A DNA stretch of 64,000 bases from Geothrix rubra (lineage in GTDB: Bacteria > Acidobacteriota > Holophagae > Holophagales > Holophagaceae). Location of the stretch: contig NZ_BSDD01000002.1 in the NCBI RefSeq assembly GCF_030268065.1, positions 496,001 to 560,000 of the forward strand. The letters are read 5' to 3'. The position numbers and the translations under genes are program-made. The stretch's first letter is position 1. Each line of letters begins with the position of its first letter. Under the pieces are notes generated by a model. The model worked only from the letters and a program-made list of their open reading frames with translations, was not told the origin of the DNA and made no database searches. This document shows positions 25,432 to 34,254 of this stretch, piece after piece.

Positions 25432-26212
25432 GGCCGGGACTCCGCACCTGGCGCGTCTGCAGGGCCTCGTCACGGACCTCGTGCTGGCACCGGAGGCCGA
25501 CGGCTTCCGGGAAGACGCGGCTGCCTTCAGCGCGGAGCGCGGCCTCGGGCCTGACGACCAGGCGGCCCTGGTCCTCCGCCGCGACCGCTGGCTGCTCTAC
25601 CGCGACCTCGTCCGCACGGCCCTGGAGGATCCCCTCCTGGATGCCTTCCCTGTGACGCACGCCCTGCTGGTACGGCAGGAGGCCTGGACCTGGGCCGTGG
25701 ACGCCTTCCTGGCCAGCCGCACGGTCTCGAGCCCCTACTACCGCGACGTGGCCCCGGCCTTCGTGGCCTGGCTGGCCGACAGCCGCTGGGGCCAGGACCG
25801 CTGGCCCTTCCTGCTCCAGCTCGCCCATTTCGAGGTGCTGGAACTGGACGTGGTGCGCCATCCCGACGAGCCCCCGCCCCCGGGGCTCCTGCGCGAACCC
25901 GCCAGCGACCGGGTGGCCGTGCTGGATCCGGCGGCCCGGAACGTGGCCTACGGCTTCGCGGTCCAGGCGGCCACCGTCGAGGCGCCGGAACCCCCGAGCG
26001 CCTGCGCCTGGCTCCTCTGCCACCGGGACCGCGACGGGACCTTCCGCGTGCTGGAGCTGACGCCCCATGTCTCCGCCCTGCTGGCCCGGAGCCAGGAGGG
26101 CCAGGCCCTCGGCCCCGCCGCCGCCGAGCTGGGCGTGGACCCGTTGGCGGCCTTCGAGCTCCTGCGAGACTTCCGGGACCGGGGCGCCCTCCTCGGGTTC
26201 CGCCCCGCCTGA
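25424..26212 (+). CDS. bufC: DUF2063 putative DNA-binding/partner protein, BufC/HvfC-like
   Basis: A 262-aa protein. The N-terminal about 95 residues (LARLQGLVTDLVLAPEADGFR ... LLRQEAWTWAVDAFLASRTVSSPYYRDVAPAFVAWL) form the helical DUF2063 domain found next to DUF692 enzymes, where it acts as the peptide-recruiting partner. The C-terminal half is a less conserved domain ending in ELLRDFRDRGALLGFRP. It is translationally coupled to the MNIO gene (8-bp overlap). The DNA-binding label often used for the family is not supported here by a clear HTH. Confidence 0.87.
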   Translation: MPEAGTPHLARLQGLVTDLVLAPEADGFREDAAAFSAERGLGPDDQAALVLRRDRWLLYRDLVRTALEDPLLDAFPVTHALLVRQEAWTWAVDAFLASRTVSSPYYRDVAPAFVAWLADSRWGQDRWPFLLQLAHFEVLELDVVRHPDEPPPPGLLREPASDRVAVLDPAARNVAYGFAVQAATVEAPEPPSACAWLLCHRDRDGTFRVLELTPHVSALLARSQEGQALGPAAAELGVDPLAAFELLRDFRDRGALLGFRPA

Positions 26213-26215
26213 CCC

Positions 26216-27118
26216 TCAGGGCCGGGCGTGGAGGGCCTCCACCAGGTGCCGCTGGTCCGGGGCCAGGTCCCAGAGCCAGCGTCCCCGGGCCCCCACCGTC
26301 AGGCCCGAGCCGGTGAGGAGGGCCGGGACATCGATGCCGGCCAGGGGATCCCGCGCCTCCAGGGGCGGGGCCGATATCTGCAACTGGTCCACCCAGGCGT
26401 CGGTCCAGGGCCCCAGCTCCAGGCGCCCCCCGCTGAAGACCACGGCCCGGTCGTGGACCAGCCAGAGGTCCGCCCCGCTGGGGACCAGCACCTGCAGGAA
26501 CGCGGCCACGGCCCGGGCGGTCCAGGCCTCCAGGGCCTCCGCCAGGGGGTCCGGCCGCTCGGGGTCCGTCTCCCAGGGCGAGGCCGGGAGGAACAGGGCC
26601 TCCACCAGCCCCTCGGCCACCACCCCGAACTGGCCCATGAGGTTGGCGGCGAGGATCGTCCCCGGCCGGTGCTCCCCGATCCAGGCCGACAGGGCCACGG
26701 GTCGCGGCTGCAGCGAGGGGAGGAGCCCCGTGAGGCGTCGCGCCGCAGCCCGGGGATCCCGGTGCCGGCCGGACCAGGGTTCCCCCAGGGCCCGACGGAC
26801 CGTGGCCTCCAGCTCCGCCAGCCCGCCCGTGGCGTCCTCGAAGGTCCAGGGCGCCCAGCGGAAGTGGCGGAGCCAGGTGCGGACCCGGCTCCAGGGGTCC
26901 GCGTCCCACCCCTCCGTCAGGGGCGGCGCCAGGGCCCAGGGCACCTCCAGGCCGGACCCCGCCCCCAGCACCAGCACGGGCCGGGCGGGGTCCGCCGCCG
27001 TGAACCCCTCGCCCAGGAAGGCCCGCACCCGCGCCAGATGGGCCTTCCAGCCGGCCCGGTCCCGGGCCAGGAAGGCGCGCTGCTCGCGGCGCAGCAGTCG
27101 GGAGAGGGGTTTGGACAT
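26216..27118 (-). CDS. Putative SAM-dependent methyltransferase-like protein
   Basis: A 300-aa protein with VLVLGAGSGLEVPW at about 47-60, resembling the glycine-rich SAM-binding motif I, and a later TILAANLMGQFGVVAEGL segment where motif IV would lie. No catalytic signature identifies a substrate. The N-terminus is basic (MSKPLSRLLRREQRAFLARD). It is divergent from lipA with 39 bp between the starts and converges on the DUF2063 gene. Treat the function as unknown. Confidence 0.6.
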   Translation of the reverse strand: MSKPLSRLLRREQRAFLARDRAGWKAHLARVRAFLGEGFTAADPARPVLVLGAGSGLEVPWALAPPLTEGWDADPWSRVRTWLRHFRWAPWTFEDATGGLAELEATVRRALGEPWSGRHRDPRAAARRLTGLLPSLQPRPVALSAWIGEHRPGTILAANLMGQFGVVAEGLVEALFLPASPWETDPERPDPLAEALEAWTARAVAAFLQVLVPSGADLWLVHDRAVVFSGGRLELGPWTDAWVDQLQISAPPLEARDPLAGIDVPALLTGSGLTVGARGRWLWDLAPDQRHLVEALHARP

Positions 27119-27157
27119 GGAGGAGATGCTACGGGAAACTGGGGGTCTGGAGTTCGA

Positions 27158-28084
27158 ATGCCCCGATTCTCGAAACGCGTCGGCCGCGAAGTGCTGGAGG
27201 GGCATCCCCGGCTGCCCGAGTGGATCACCAAGGAGCGGGTGAAGCTCGGCGACCTGCACGGCATGAAGAAGGACCTCCGGGCCTCGGACCTCCACACGGT
27301 CTGCGAGGAGGCCCGCTGCCCCAACCGCACCCACTGCTTCACCCACGGCACGGCCACCTTCCTCCTCATGGGCGAGGTCTGCACCCGGGCCTGCGGCTTC
27401 TGCAGCATCCAGAGCGGGAAGCCCAGGGCCCTGGATTCCCGGGAGCCGTTTGAAACGGCCGAGCGCGTGGCCGCGCTCGGATTGCGCTTCGCGGTGCTGA
27501 CGTCGGTGAACCGCGACGACCTGCCGGACGGCGGCGCCGCCCACTTCGCCGACACGGTCCTGGCCATCCGCCGCCGCAACCCGGGGGTGGGCGTGGAGGT
27601 GCTGGTGCCGGATTTCCTCGGCGACCTGGACGCCGTGGCGCGGGTGGTGGCGGCGGGTCCCACCGTGTTCAACCACAACACGGAGACCGTGCCCAGCCTC
27701 TATCCCGAGGTGCGCCCGGCGGGGCGTTTCGAACGGAGCCTCGCCGTCCTGCGCCACGCCAAGGTCCTGGGCACCTCCCTCTACGGCTCCGCCATCCAGA
27801 CCAAGAGCGGCCTCATGCTGGGCCTGGGCGAGTCCGAGGCCGAGTTGATGACGGTCTTCGAGGCCCTGGCCGGCGCCGGCGTGGACATCCTCACCCTGGG
27901 CCAGTACCTGCGTCCCACCCGGCACCAGCTCCCCGTGAAGCGGTATGTCCATCCGGACGAGTTCGCCGCCCTTGGGGCCAAGGCCAAGGCCTTCGGCTTC
28001 CAGACCGTCTACGCCGGTCCCCTCGTCCGCTCCAGCTTCAACGCCCACGAGGTGGCGGAGATGAAGGGGATCAGCATCGCCTAG
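27158..28084 (+). CDS. lipA: Lipoyl synthase
   Basis: LipA (308 aa) inserts two sulfurs into protein-bound octanoyl chains by radical SAM chemistry. The auxiliary cluster cysteines are C49, C54 and C60 (CEEARCPNRTHC). The radical-SAM cysteines are C75, C79 and C82 (CTRACGFC). The C-terminal RSS serine motif reads VRSSFNA. Length is normal. lipB is not beside it. Confidence 0.97.
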   Translation: MPRFSKRVGREVLEGHPRLPEWITKERVKLGDLHGMKKDLRASDLHTVCEEARCPNRTHCFTHGTATFLLMGEVCTRACGFCSIQSGKPRALDSREPFETAERVAALGLRFAVLTSVNRDDLPDGGAAHFADTVLAIRRRNPGVGVEVLVPDFLGDLDAVARVVAAGPTVFNHNTETVPSLYPEVRPAGRFERSLAVLRHAKVLGTSLYGSAIQTKSGLMLGLGESEAELMTVFEALAGAGVDILTLGQYLRPTRHQLPVKRYVHPDEFAALGAKAKAFGFQTVYAGPLVRSSFNAHEVAEMKGISIA

Positions 28085-28151
28085 GGGCCCCGGGGCCAGC
28101 GCGGCGGGTTTCCGACGGCGCCCTTCAACCCTCCATGGGGCTGGGACCTCC

Positions 28152-29378
28152 ATGGACTATCCCTGTACCGCGGACCTCCGACCCCGAGCCCCCATGCCCC
28201 CGCCTCCCGCCGCCCCCAAGCCCCCCGGCCAGCCGATCACCCGGCGCACGGCCCTCCTCGCCCTGGCCAGCACCCTCGGGGCCGTGGCCTGCGGAGGTGG
28301 CCCCTCGTCCGGGGCCGCCGCGCCTCCCCCCGCTCCCCCGCCCACCGGTGCCCCCGCCCGGCTCACCCTGAAGGGCTCGCAGGTGCTGCTGCCCGACGGC
28401 ACCCCCGTCGTCCTCCGCGGGATGAACGAAGGCACCTGGGGGGAGATGCAGGGCTACGACGCCCCCACCCTCGCCGGGCAGGGGGCCCGGGTGGTCCGCC
28501 TGCTGATCCGCTGGTGGGGGCTCTACGGGGGAAACGACGTGGAGAGCCGGGCGGACACCGCCCCGGGCCATTTCGACCCCGCGCACCTGGCGCGCCTGCT
28601 CCAGGAGATCCAGTGGTGCATCGACGCCGGGCTCTGGGTGGTCGTGGCCATCGATTCGAACTGCGGCCAGAACGGCCTCCAGAGTGCGGCCATGGCCAGC
28701 TACTGCGACCCGGCGGGCACCTACCCGGGCGGACGCAACTTCTGGACGGACCTCAGCCAGCGGCAGCTCTTCAAGGAATCCTGGATCTACCTCGCGGGCC
28801 TCCTCAAGGGCACCCGGAACATCGCCTGCTACGAGCTGCTGCCCGAACCCCTGGCGGGCCGGGACTCCTCCTACGGCGCCGAGGTCTCCGCCTTCTACCA
28901 GGAGCTGATGGCCGCCATCGAGGACCAGGCCGGGGACACCCGCACCCCCTTCCTGGTCGGCCCGCGGGACGCCTACAACATCACCCTGTGCGACGAGGCC
29001 TACATCCCCGACCCCCGCTGGGCCAACCGGGTGCTCTACACGGGCAACCTCTTCATCCACCCCACCGGGGCCCTCGACCCGGACCTGGCGACCCTGGACG
29101 CCCGGCTCGGCGCCCTCGTGACGATGAAGGCGGCACGCAATGTCCCCGTCTTCATCCAGCAGTTCGGCGTCCGCAGTGGCGACGACCCGAACCAGGTCTA
29201 CCTGGACGCCGGCCTGAGCCGCCTGGACGCGGCCGGCATCGGGTACACCGGGTGGCAGTGGCGGCAGAACACCACCAGCCCCGACGAGTACGCGGTGGTC
29301 CTCACGGATCCGAACACCGGCCAGGATGTCGTGAAGACGGCCGTCCTCGCCGTGTATTCGAAGTACTGGCGGGCCTGA
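28152..29378 (+). CDS. GH5-like cellulase-fold lipoprotein with altered nucleophile
   Basis: A 408-aa protein. The N-terminus carries a twin-arginine motif (ITRRTALLALASTLGAVACGGG), so it is probably a Tat-exported lipoprotein. The body has a GH5-type TIM barrel: LTLKGSQVLLPDGTPVVLRGMNEGTW, ARVVRLLIRWWG, a probable acid/base E232 (YELLPEPL) and PVFIQQFGVRSGD. In active GH5 enzymes the last motif is normally GEFG; here the nucleophile position is Gln337. It may be a non-catalytic carbohydrate binder, or use another residue. The start ATG 28152 is chosen for GGGA upstream; ATG 28194 is possible. Confidence 0.75.
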   Translation: MDYPCTADLRPRAPMPPPPAAPKPPGQPITRRTALLALASTLGAVACGGGPSSGAAAPPPAPPPTGAPARLTLKGSQVLLPDGTPVVLRGMNEGTWGEMQGYDAPTLAGQGARVVRLLIRWWGLYGGNDVESRADTAPGHFDPAHLARLLQEIQWCIDAGLWVVVAIDSNCGQNGLQSAAMASYCDPAGTYPGGRNFWTDLSQRQLFKESWIYLAGLLKGTRNIACYELLPEPLAGRDSSYGAEVSAFYQELMAAIEDQAGDTRTPFLVGPRDAYNITLCDEAYIPDPRWANRVLYTGNLFIHPTGALDPDLATLDARLGALVTMKAARNVPVFIQQFGVRSGDDPNQVYLDAGLSRLDAAGIGYTGWQWRQNTTSPDEYAVVLTDPNTGQDVVKTAVLAVYSKYWRA

Positions 29379-29385
29379 ACCGGCG

Positions 29386-30033
29386 CTAATCCCGCCGCGG
29401 CTCCACGACGATGGCGGGCTCGGCGGTGGGGCAGGCGAAGACGCAGAGGCCGCAGCCCGTGCAGACGTCGGCGATGACCTCCGGGTGGCCGATGGCCTCG
29501 CCCTCCGCGGGCTCGGCGATGCGGATGGCCTCCTCGGGATAGGGGCAGCGATCCACGCAGACCCGGCACGCCCGGGCCTGGCGGGTCTCCGTCTCGTAGG
29601 TCACGCAGAGCCGCGGCTTCACCCGGGCGGTGCCCATCCGGGTGGCCTTGGCCCCTTCGAGCACCGTGCCGTCGGCCAGGGTCCGTTCCGGCCAGACCAG
29701 GGCCCCGTCGTCGCACTCGGCCACGCAGGGCAGCGTGACGCAGAGGAAGCAGGGGATGCCCCGGGGCTCGATGTAGGGGGTGTTGAGGGCCAGGCCCATG
29801 TTCGCGCCGGCCTTCTTGATGGCGTTCTCCGGGCACGCCCGGATGCACTTGTCGCAGCGGGTGCAGGCCGTGAGGAAGGCGAACTCGTCGAGGGCGCCGG
29901 GGGGCCGCAGGAGCTTGGGGCCCAGGCCGGTGATGGCGTCCTCCAGCCGGCTGGCCACGAAGCCGGCGAAGAGGCTGCCCAGGGACTTGAAGAAGTCCCC
30001 CCGCTCCTGCGGCTCCTCGAACTTCTTGGCCAT
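29386..30033 (-). CDS. Four-cluster polyferredoxin (NapG/MauM-like)
   Basis: A 215-aa protein with four 4Fe-4S binding motifs: CTRCDKCIRACP, CFLCVTLPCVAEC, CRVCVDRCP and CTGCGLCVFACP. The order and spacing resemble NapG/MauM-type electron-transfer proteins. No twin-arginine signal is present, so it is probably cytoplasmic. It starts on the stop of the upstream Asd-like gene (TGATG) and is therefore co-translated with it and with purB. The redox partner is unknown. Confidence 0.83.
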   Translation of the reverse strand: MAKKFEEPQERGDFFKSLGSLFAGFVASRLEDAITGLGPKLLRPPGALDEFAFLTACTRCDKCIRACPENAIKKAGANMGLALNTPYIEPRGIPCFLCVTLPCVAECDDGALVWPERTLADGTVLEGAKATRMGTARVKPRLCVTYETETRQARACRVCVDRCPYPEEAIRIAEPAEGEAIGHPEVIADVCTGCGLCVFACPTAEPAIVVEPRRD

Positions 30034-30866
30034 CAGCCCTCCATGAGGCCCAGGACCCGCATGGCCGGCCGCAGGACGCCCCACAGGATGGGATCGAAGC
30101 CCAGGACCAGGGTGGCGCTGGTTCCGTCGGCGCTGGCCTCCAGGTGGGCCAGCAGGTCCGAGCTCACGGCCACGTCGCGGGAGCTGGGGGGGGCTTCCAC
30201 CCAGCGCACCCCGGCCGGGGGCTCCTTCCTTGCCAGGCGCTGGCCCTCGGCGGACCGCAGGTGGAGGACCAGGAGGTCGCCGTGGAAGGCCGGCACGCGC
30301 ACCTCCAGCAGGCGCCCCTTGCCGGCCAGGGCCGGCACCGGCACCACCTCGAAGGCCTGCCGGTAGCCCAGCTTGGCCAGATCCGGATCCTCGCCATTGA
30401 GCACGGAGAGCGTCTGCTCCATGAGGCCGTCCAGGCCCCGGTCGCCCATCCAGGCCACGGGGCGCAGGTGGGTGCCCGCCACCTCGCCCAGGTGGTCCAC
30501 CAGGGAGGGCAGCAGGGCCAGCACCTGCTCCAGGGCCGGGCGCGCCCGCAGGGCGGGGGCCTCCTTGGGCCAGCGGCCCGCCAGGGGCATGGCCTCCAGC
30601 TTCGGGTCGGGCTCGGGCCGAAGGTCCAGGAGGCGCCCGTGGAAGGTGTCCAGCTGGCCGGGGCCCGGCGTGTCCGCCAGCAGCACCACGTCCAGGCCCA
30701 CGAGGAGGGCCGGGTCCGGGGCGAACATCACGAGGTCCCCCTCCTCCTCCGCCAAGGTCAGGGGGCCCGTGGACAGGGGCACCACGGAGGCCTCGGCGGC
30801 CTCCAGGGCCCCCACCAGTTCGCGCCCCAGGAGGGTCTGGGCGCCGATCACCGCGAGCTTCAACAT
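30033..30866 (-). CDS. Catalytically degenerate aspartate-semialdehyde dehydrogenase paralogue
   Basis: A 277-aa protein with an ASADH-like layout: MLKLAVIGAQTLLGRELVGALE is a Rossmann start, and the C-terminal part follows the Asd dimerisation domain (RQAFEVVPVPALAGKGRLLEVRVPAFHGDLLVLHL). It contains no cysteine at all, so the catalytic thiol of true ASADH is absent. The genuine asd is at 6390. It lies between purB and the polyferredoxin gene in one transcript. The role is unknown; it could be regulatory or structural. Confidence 0.65.
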   Translation of the reverse strand: MLKLAVIGAQTLLGRELVGALEAAEASVVPLSTGPLTLAEEEGDLVMFAPDPALLVGLDVVLLADTPGPGQLDTFHGRLLDLRPEPDPKLEAMPLAGRWPKEAPALRARPALEQVLALLPSLVDHLGEVAGTHLRPVAWMGDRGLDGLMEQTLSVLNGEDPDLAKLGYRQAFEVVPVPALAGKGRLLEVRVPAFHGDLLVLHLRSAEGQRLARKEPPAGVRWVEAPPSSRDVAVSSDLLAHLEASADGTSATLVLGFDPILWGVLRPAMRVLGLMEG

Positions 30867-30882
30867 GGACGACCTTTCAGGT

Positions 30883-32334
30883 TCAGACACGGACGGCGGC
30901 TTCATCCGCCGGGAGATGGCCCGCCAGGGCCGCGGCCACGGGGCCGGCCAGGAACGTGCGCACCTGCTCCCCGGCCCGGCCGGTGAACCGGCGGGCATCG
31001 AGCAGGGCGGCCAGTTCGAGTTCGGTCATGGCCCAGGCGGGGTCCTCGGCCAGGAGCTTCAGCAGCTCGTTGGGCCGGCCCTCGGCCTTGATGCGCCGGC
31101 CCGCCTCCAGGGCCGCTCCGCGGAACCGCTCGTGCAGGTCCTGGCGGTCCCCGCCCCGCTTCACGGCCTCCATGAGCAGCACCTCGGCCGCCATGAAGGG
31201 GAGCTCCTGGGCGAGGCGCGCCTCGATCATCCTCGGGTACACCACGAGGCCCGAGGCCACGTTGCGGAAGAGCACGAGGATGGCATCCACGGCCAGGAGG
31301 CCCTGGCTGATGGCCAGGCGCCGGTGGGCGCTGTCGTCCAGGGTGCGCTCCATCCACTGGTTGGCGCTGGTCTGGTAGGTGGAGGGCATGAGGCCCAGGA
31401 CGAAGCGGGCGAGGCTGTTGATGCGCTCGGAGCGCATGGGGTTGCGCTTGTAGGGCATGGCGCTGGAGCCGATCTGCTTGGACTCGAAGGGCTCCTCCAC
31501 CTCCTTGAGGTGCTGGAGCAGGCGCAGGTCGCTGGCGAACTTCCCGGCGCTGGCGGCGAGCCCGCAGAGCACCTGGCCGATGCGGTCCTCCAGCTTGCGG
31601 GTGGCGGTCTGGCCGCTGACGGGGATGGCGGGGAAGCCCACCTTTTCGCAGAACCGCCGCTCCAGGGCCTCCACCTTCGCGCCGTCGCCCCCGAACAGCT
31701 CGAGGAAGCTGGCCTGGGTGCCCGTGGTGCCCTTCACGCCCCGCACGGGCGTGGTGCGGATGAGGTGGTCCAGGTCCTCCAGGTCGAGCAGAAGGTCCTG
31801 GATCCAGAGGGTGGCGCGCTTGCCCACGGTGGTGGGCTGGGCCGGCTGGAAGTGCGTGAAGCCCAGGGTGGGCTGGTCCTGCCACTGCGCGGCGAAGGCC
31901 GCCAGGGCGGCGATCACGTCCTGCAGGCGGCGGCGCAGGAGGGCCAGGGCCTCCTGCACGATGAGCAGGTCCCCGTTGTCGGTGACGAAGCAGCTGGTGG
32001 CGCCCAGGTGCAGGATGGGCCGCGCCCCGGGCGCCTGCTCGCCCCAGGCGTGGATGGCGGCCATGACGTCGTGGCGGAGGGCGGACTCGTGGCGCGCGAT
32101 GGCCTCGAGGTCCACGTCGTCCTGGGTGGCCCTCAGCTCCGCGATCTGCGCGGCCGTGACCGGCAGGCCCAGCTCGGCTTCCGCCTCGGCGAGGGCGATC
32201 CAGAGGCGCCGCCACACCCGCTGGCGGTAGAGGGGCGAGAGCAGGCGCACCATGGCCTTGCTGGCATAGCGGCTGGCCAATGGGTGCTCGAAGCGCTCCA
32301 GCTCGGAACCATCGTGGGGAGGCAGGAAGGACAT
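30883..32334 (-). CDS. purB: Adenylosuccinate lyase
   Basis: PurB (483 aa) cleaves SAICAR and adenylosuccinate in purine synthesis. The fumarase/aspartase-superfamily signature is GSSAMPYKRNPMRSERI. TTGTQASF and LGATSCFVTDNGD are also canonical. The start ATG 32334 lies before LPPHDGSELERFEHPLASRY. It heads a transcript with the Asd-like and ferredoxin genes and is divergent from glyA. Confidence 0.95.
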   Translation of the reverse strand: MSFLPPHDGSELERFEHPLASRYASKAMVRLLSPLYRQRVWRRLWIALAEAEAELGLPVTAAQIAELRATQDDVDLEAIARHESALRHDVMAAIHAWGEQAPGARPILHLGATSCFVTDNGDLLIVQEALALLRRRLQDVIAALAAFAAQWQDQPTLGFTHFQPAQPTTVGKRATLWIQDLLLDLEDLDHLIRTTPVRGVKGTTGTQASFLELFGGDGAKVEALERRFCEKVGFPAIPVSGQTATRKLEDRIGQVLCGLAASAGKFASDLRLLQHLKEVEEPFESKQIGSSAMPYKRNPMRSERINSLARFVLGLMPSTYQTSANQWMERTLDDSAHRRLAISQGLLAVDAILVLFRNVASGLVVYPRMIEARLAQELPFMAAEVLLMEAVKRGGDRQDLHERFRGAALEAGRRIKAEGRPNELLKLLAEDPAWAMTELELAALLDARRFTGRAGEQVRTFLAGPVAAALAGHLPADEAAVRV

Positions 32335-32372
32335 GGGATCTCCGACCCTCCAGTTTCGCACGGACCCGGAGC

Positions 32373-32388
32373 TGTGATCCCGCTCACG
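32373..32388. promoter_or_regulatory. CRP/FNR-type palindrome between purB and glyA
   Basis: TGTGA-TCCCGC-TCACG (32373-32388) fits TGTGA-N6-TCACA with one mismatch. It lies 39 bp before the purB start and 64 bp before glyA, where it could act on either promoter. Confidence 0.4.
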
Positions 32389-32452
32389 AATCGAGGTCCT
32401 TGGCGGGCGCGGGCCGCGGCTAGGATAGGGACAACTTCTCGGAGTCTTCCCC

Positions 32453-33691
32453 ATGTACGAAGTGATCCGCACCTCCGATCCCGCGGTGTTCCAGGCCCTG
32501 GAGCTGGAGGTCCAGCGCCAGCGGCACCACCTGGAGCTCATCGCCTCCGAGAACTACGCCTCCCGCGCGGTCATGCAGACCATGGGCTCCCACTTCACGA
32601 ACAAGTACGCCGAGGGCTACCCGGGCAAGCGCTACTACGGCGGCTGCAGCCACGTGGACACGGTGGAGAACCTGGCCCGCGACCGCGCCAAGCAGCTCTT
32701 CGGGGCCGAGCACGCCAACGTGCAGCCCCACAGCGGCGCCCAGGCCAACATGGCCGTCTACCTGGCCGCCCTGAAGCCCGGCGACACCGTCATGGGCCTG
32801 GACCTGGCCCACGGCGGCCACCTCACCCACGGCCACCCCCTCAACAGCTCCGGCATCCTCTACAAGTTCATCCCCTACCACGTGCGCCAGGAGGACGAAC
32901 GGGTGGACATGGACGAGGTCCGCGCCCTGGCCCGGGAGCACAAGCCCCGCATGATCGTGGTGGGGGCCTCCGCCTACTCCCGCACCTGGAACTTCCCCCT
33001 CTTCCGGGAGATCTGCGACGAGGTGGGCGCCCTGCTCATGGTGGACATGGCCCACATCGCGGGACTGGTGGCCACGGGGCACCACCCCAACCCCGTGCCC
33101 CACGCGGATTATGTCACCACGACCACCCACAAGACCCTGCGCGGCCCCCGCGGCGGCATGATCCTCTGCAAGGCCCAGTACGCCAAGGACCTCGACCGCG
33201 CCGTCTTCCCGGGCATCCAGGGCGGCCCCCTCATGCACGTCATCGCCGCCAAGGCCGTGGCCTTCCATGAGGCCCAGCAGCCCGACTTCAAGGCCTACAG
33301 CGGCCAGGTCATCCGCAATGCCCACGCCCTGGCCAAGGGCCTGCAGGAGCGCGGCTGGCGCATCATCAGCGGCGGCACGGACAATCACATGTTCCTGGTG
33401 GACCTGCGGGACCACGGGCTCCTGGGCCACGAGGCCGAGGACTGCCTGTACCGGGCCGGCATGACCATCAACAAGAACGGCATCCCTTTCGACCCCAACC
33501 CGCCCCTCAAGCCCTCCGGCATCCGCCTGGGCAGCCCCGCCCTCACCACCCGGGGCATGAAGGAGGAGGAGATGGACCAGATCGCCCGCTTCATCGACGC
33601 CACCCTGCGCCACCGGGCCGACGAGAGCACCTTCGCCCGAATCAAGCAGGAGGTCTTCCACCTCACGGACCAGTTCCCCATCCCGGAATAG
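32453..33691 (+). CDS. glyA: Serine hydroxymethyltransferase
   Basis: GlyA (412 aa) interconverts serine and glycine with tetrahydrofolate, supplying C1 units. The PLP lysine is K227 in [35 protein letters not shown] and the VDMAHIAGL aspartate are canonical. GGAG lies about 9 bases upstream of ATG 32453. It is divergent from purB, which uses the same folate-dependent purine pathway, and is followed by a strong terminator. Confidence 0.97.
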   Translation: MYEVIRTSDPAVFQALELEVQRQRHHLELIASENYASRAVMQTMGSHFTNKYAEGYPGKRYYGGCSHVDTVENLARDRAKQLFGAEHANVQPHSGAQANMAVYLAALKPGDTVMGLDLAHGGHLTHGHPLNSSGILYKFIPYHVRQEDERVDMDEVRALAREHKPRMIVVGASAYSRTWNFPLFREICDEVGALLMVDMAHIAGLVATGHHPNPVPHADYVTTTTHKTLRGPRGGMILCKAQYAKDLDRAVFPGIQGGPLMHVIAAKAVAFHEAQQPDFKAYSGQVIRNAHALAKGLQERGWRIISGGTDNHMFLVDLRDHGLLGHEAEDCLYRAGMTINKNGIPFDPNPPLKPSGIRLGSPALTTRGMKEEEMDQIARFIDATLRHRADESTFARIKQEVFHLTDQFPIPE

Positions 33692-33718
33692 CGGCCCTTC
33701 CCACACCATCCCGCCCTC

Positions 33719-33749
33719 TACCGCCAAGGCGCCCTGCGCTTTGGCGGTA
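33719..33749 (+). terminator. Intrinsic terminator after glyA
   Basis: A 14-bp stem with one G-U pair (arms 33719-33732 and 33736-33749), loop CCT, followed by TGTTTCT. It is a good factor-independent terminator. Confidence 0.8.
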
Positions 33750-33768
33750 TGTTTCTGGAGGGGGTACC

Positions 33769-34200
33769 ATGATCGCGGCGGATGGGTTGTTCGTGTACGG
33801 GGCCCTCCGGGAGGGCGGGTCGAACCACGCCTGGCTCCAGCGCACCCACCCCGAGGGGATGACCCGGGCCTGGGTGCCGGGGCGGCTCTTCCACCTGCCC
33901 GAGGGTTTCCCCGCCCTGGTGGCCGGGCCCGAGCCCCCCGCCCCGCCGCCGGGACCGGGCTGGGTGGTCGGTGACTTCGTGGGCTACGAGGCTCCGGGGG
34001 ATCTCGAGGCCGCCCTGGCGGACCTGGACGCCCTCGAAGGCGTGGCGGAGGACCGGTTCAGCCGGGAGCTCCTGCCCGTGGTCCTCCAGGGAGGCCACCG
34101 CTACCTGGCCTGGGCCCACGTGTTCCATGTGGAACGCCTGCCCCGCCTGGAGCGGCACGCCGTCGAGCTGACGGACGGGGACTGGGGCCCCTACCTCTAA
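33769..34200 (+). CDS. Gamma-glutamylcyclotransferase-like (AIG2/GGCT fold) protein
   Basis: A 143-aa protein with the GGCT-fold signature LFVYGALREGGSNHAWL (substrate-loop YGxLRxG) and the acidic stretch DLDALEGVAEDRF, where the catalytic Glu normally lies. It may act on gamma-glutamyl peptides or amines. A ParB-type parS palindrome (34122-34135) is embedded in its coding sequence as FHVER. It stands alone between two terminators. Confidence 0.82.
   Translation: MIAADGLFVYGALREGGSNHAWLQRTHPEGMTRAWVPGRLFHLPEGFPALVAGPEPPAPPPGPGWVVGDFVGYEAPGDLEAALADLDALEGVAEDRFSRELLPVVLQGGHRYLAWAHVFHVERLPRLERHAVELTDGDWGPYL
34122..34135. other. parS-like ParB binding site (one mismatch)
   Basis: GTTCCATGTGGAAC differs from the perfect palindrome GTTCCACGTGGAAC (found at 45591 and 57440) at one central base. 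It lies inside the GGCT-like gene. Confidence 0.7.
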
Positions 34201-34201
34201 C

Positions 34202-34231
34202 GATCAACGGCGCGAAACCGCGCCGTTGATC
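34202..34231. terminator. Bidirectional terminator between GGCT-like gene and gyrA
   Basis: A perfect 13-bp stem: GATCAACGGCGCG (34202-34214), loop AAAC, CGCGCCGTTGATC (34219-34231). It lies between convergent genes, just after the GGCT-like stop. Confidence 0.82.
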
Positions 34232-34254
34232 ACAGGTGAAGTTCCAAGAAGAAG

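Noticed and set aside
27145-27175. tRNA T-arm-like sequence GAGTTCGAATGCCCC before lipA
   Set aside because: No matching acceptor, D or anticodon arms surround it and the lipA start codon lies inside it.
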